A program made the position numbers and the translations under genes. Positions 5,879-6,167 of a stretch of 6,167 nt of DNA are shown here, one piece after another. Each line of letters opens with the position of its first letter. Positions within the stretch are counted from its first letter, which is position 1. Source of the stretch: Bryobacterales bacterium (GTDB lineage Bacteria; Acidobacteriota; Terriglobia; Bryobacterales; Bryobacteraceae); contig PKZC01000180.1 of NCBI GenBank assembly GCA_003132905.1, positions 1,957-8,123 of the forward strand, given 5' to 3'. The notes beneath the pieces are model-generated. The model did not search any database. It saw nothing but the letters and a program-made list of their open reading frames with translations, and had not been told where the DNA came from.

Positions 5879-6167
5879 AGATTCCCGACCAATGGCTGCC
5901 GGAGTCGGTACGCTCTTTGCGCGCCTATTCCGCGCATGATTTCGGGGCGGACGTGCTGGCCGGGCTAACCGTAGGGCTGGTCGCCTTGCCCCTGGCAATG
6001 GCCTTCGGGATTGCCTCCGGTGTTACGCCTCAAGCGGGACTGTACACCGCGATTGTCGCCGGCGTCATAATCTCGGCGCTGGGCGGCAGCCGTATGCAGA
6101 TCGGCGGGCCAACCGGCGCATTCGTCGTGATCGTCGCGGGCGTGGTCGCGAAATATGGCGTGTCTGG
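5875..6167 (+). CDS. SulP-family (SLC26-like) anion transporter, N-terminal part
   Basis: The first 97 residues of an inner-membrane transporter of the SulP family, which carry sulfate, bicarbonate or other anions; the gene runs off the right edge. After a short cytoplasmic start with P-D-Q-W-L-P, a first membrane segment begins at D-V-L-A-G-L-T-V-G (26-34) and continues into A-L-P-L-A-M-A-F-G-I-A-S-G (37-49). The family signature region follows as Q-A-G-L-Y-T-A (53-59) and L-G-G-S-R (69-73). I-G-G-P-T-G-A (76-82) marks the conserved substrate-region loop. A purine-rich AAGAGGGGGAG stretch (5864-5874) lies directly before the ATG. That ATG overlaps the ArsR stop, so the two genes are translationally coupled. 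Whether a C-terminal STAS domain is present, and which anion is moved, cannot be seen here. Confidence 0.9.
   Translation, partial: MKIPDQWLPESVRSLRAYSAHDFGADVLAGLTVGLVALPLAMAFGIASGVTPQAGLYTAIVAGVIISALGGSRMQIGGPTGAFVVIVAGVVAKYGVS

Overview
The window is GC-rich bacterial DNA with densely packed genes. It holds no RNA genes, CRISPR array or mobile element that I can see. The mix of an exported alpha/alpha-barrel-like protein, a DUF3467 protein, a family 39-type membrane glycosyltransferase, a PAF-acetylhydrolase-like lipase and an ArsR-SulP pair would fit a soil-type bacterium such as an Acidobacteriota member. That assignment is inference from gene content and is not proven by the sequence.

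Layout, left to right. (1) On the minus strand, running off the left edge, is a membrane-anchored serine hydrolase of the platelet-activating-factor acetylhydrolase type with its complete Ser-Asp-His triad. It has a near-consensus sigma-70-type promoter, placed so close to the gene that the transcript may be leaderless. (2) Divergent to it, on the plus strand, is an exported SnoaL/NTF2-like protein. (3) Convergent to that gene, separated by 12 bases, is a four-gene minus-strand cluster, transcribed from about 5355 down to 1952: an unrecognised 113-residue protein, an exported 401-residue protein with an HExxH motif, a DUF3467 protein and a GT39-type polytopic glycosyltransferase. Gaps of 37, 27 and 19 bases suggest one operon. 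(4) Divergent to the cluster, on the plus strand, is a cysteine-free ArsR-family repressor whose stop overlaps the start of a SulP-family anion transporter, which runs off the right edge. An AT-rich dyad just before the repressor gene looks like its own operator and overlaps a candidate promoter.

The ArsR-SulP pair is best read as an autoregulated transporter operon, in which the repressor releases the operator when an unknown signal is present. The four-gene cluster looks like an envelope or glycan-related unit (exported barrel-like protein plus polyprenyl-sugar-using transferase), but no substrate can be named. The clearest candidates for something undescribed are this cluster, especially its first gene and the HExxH protein, and the promoter/palindrome arrangement at the lipase gene.
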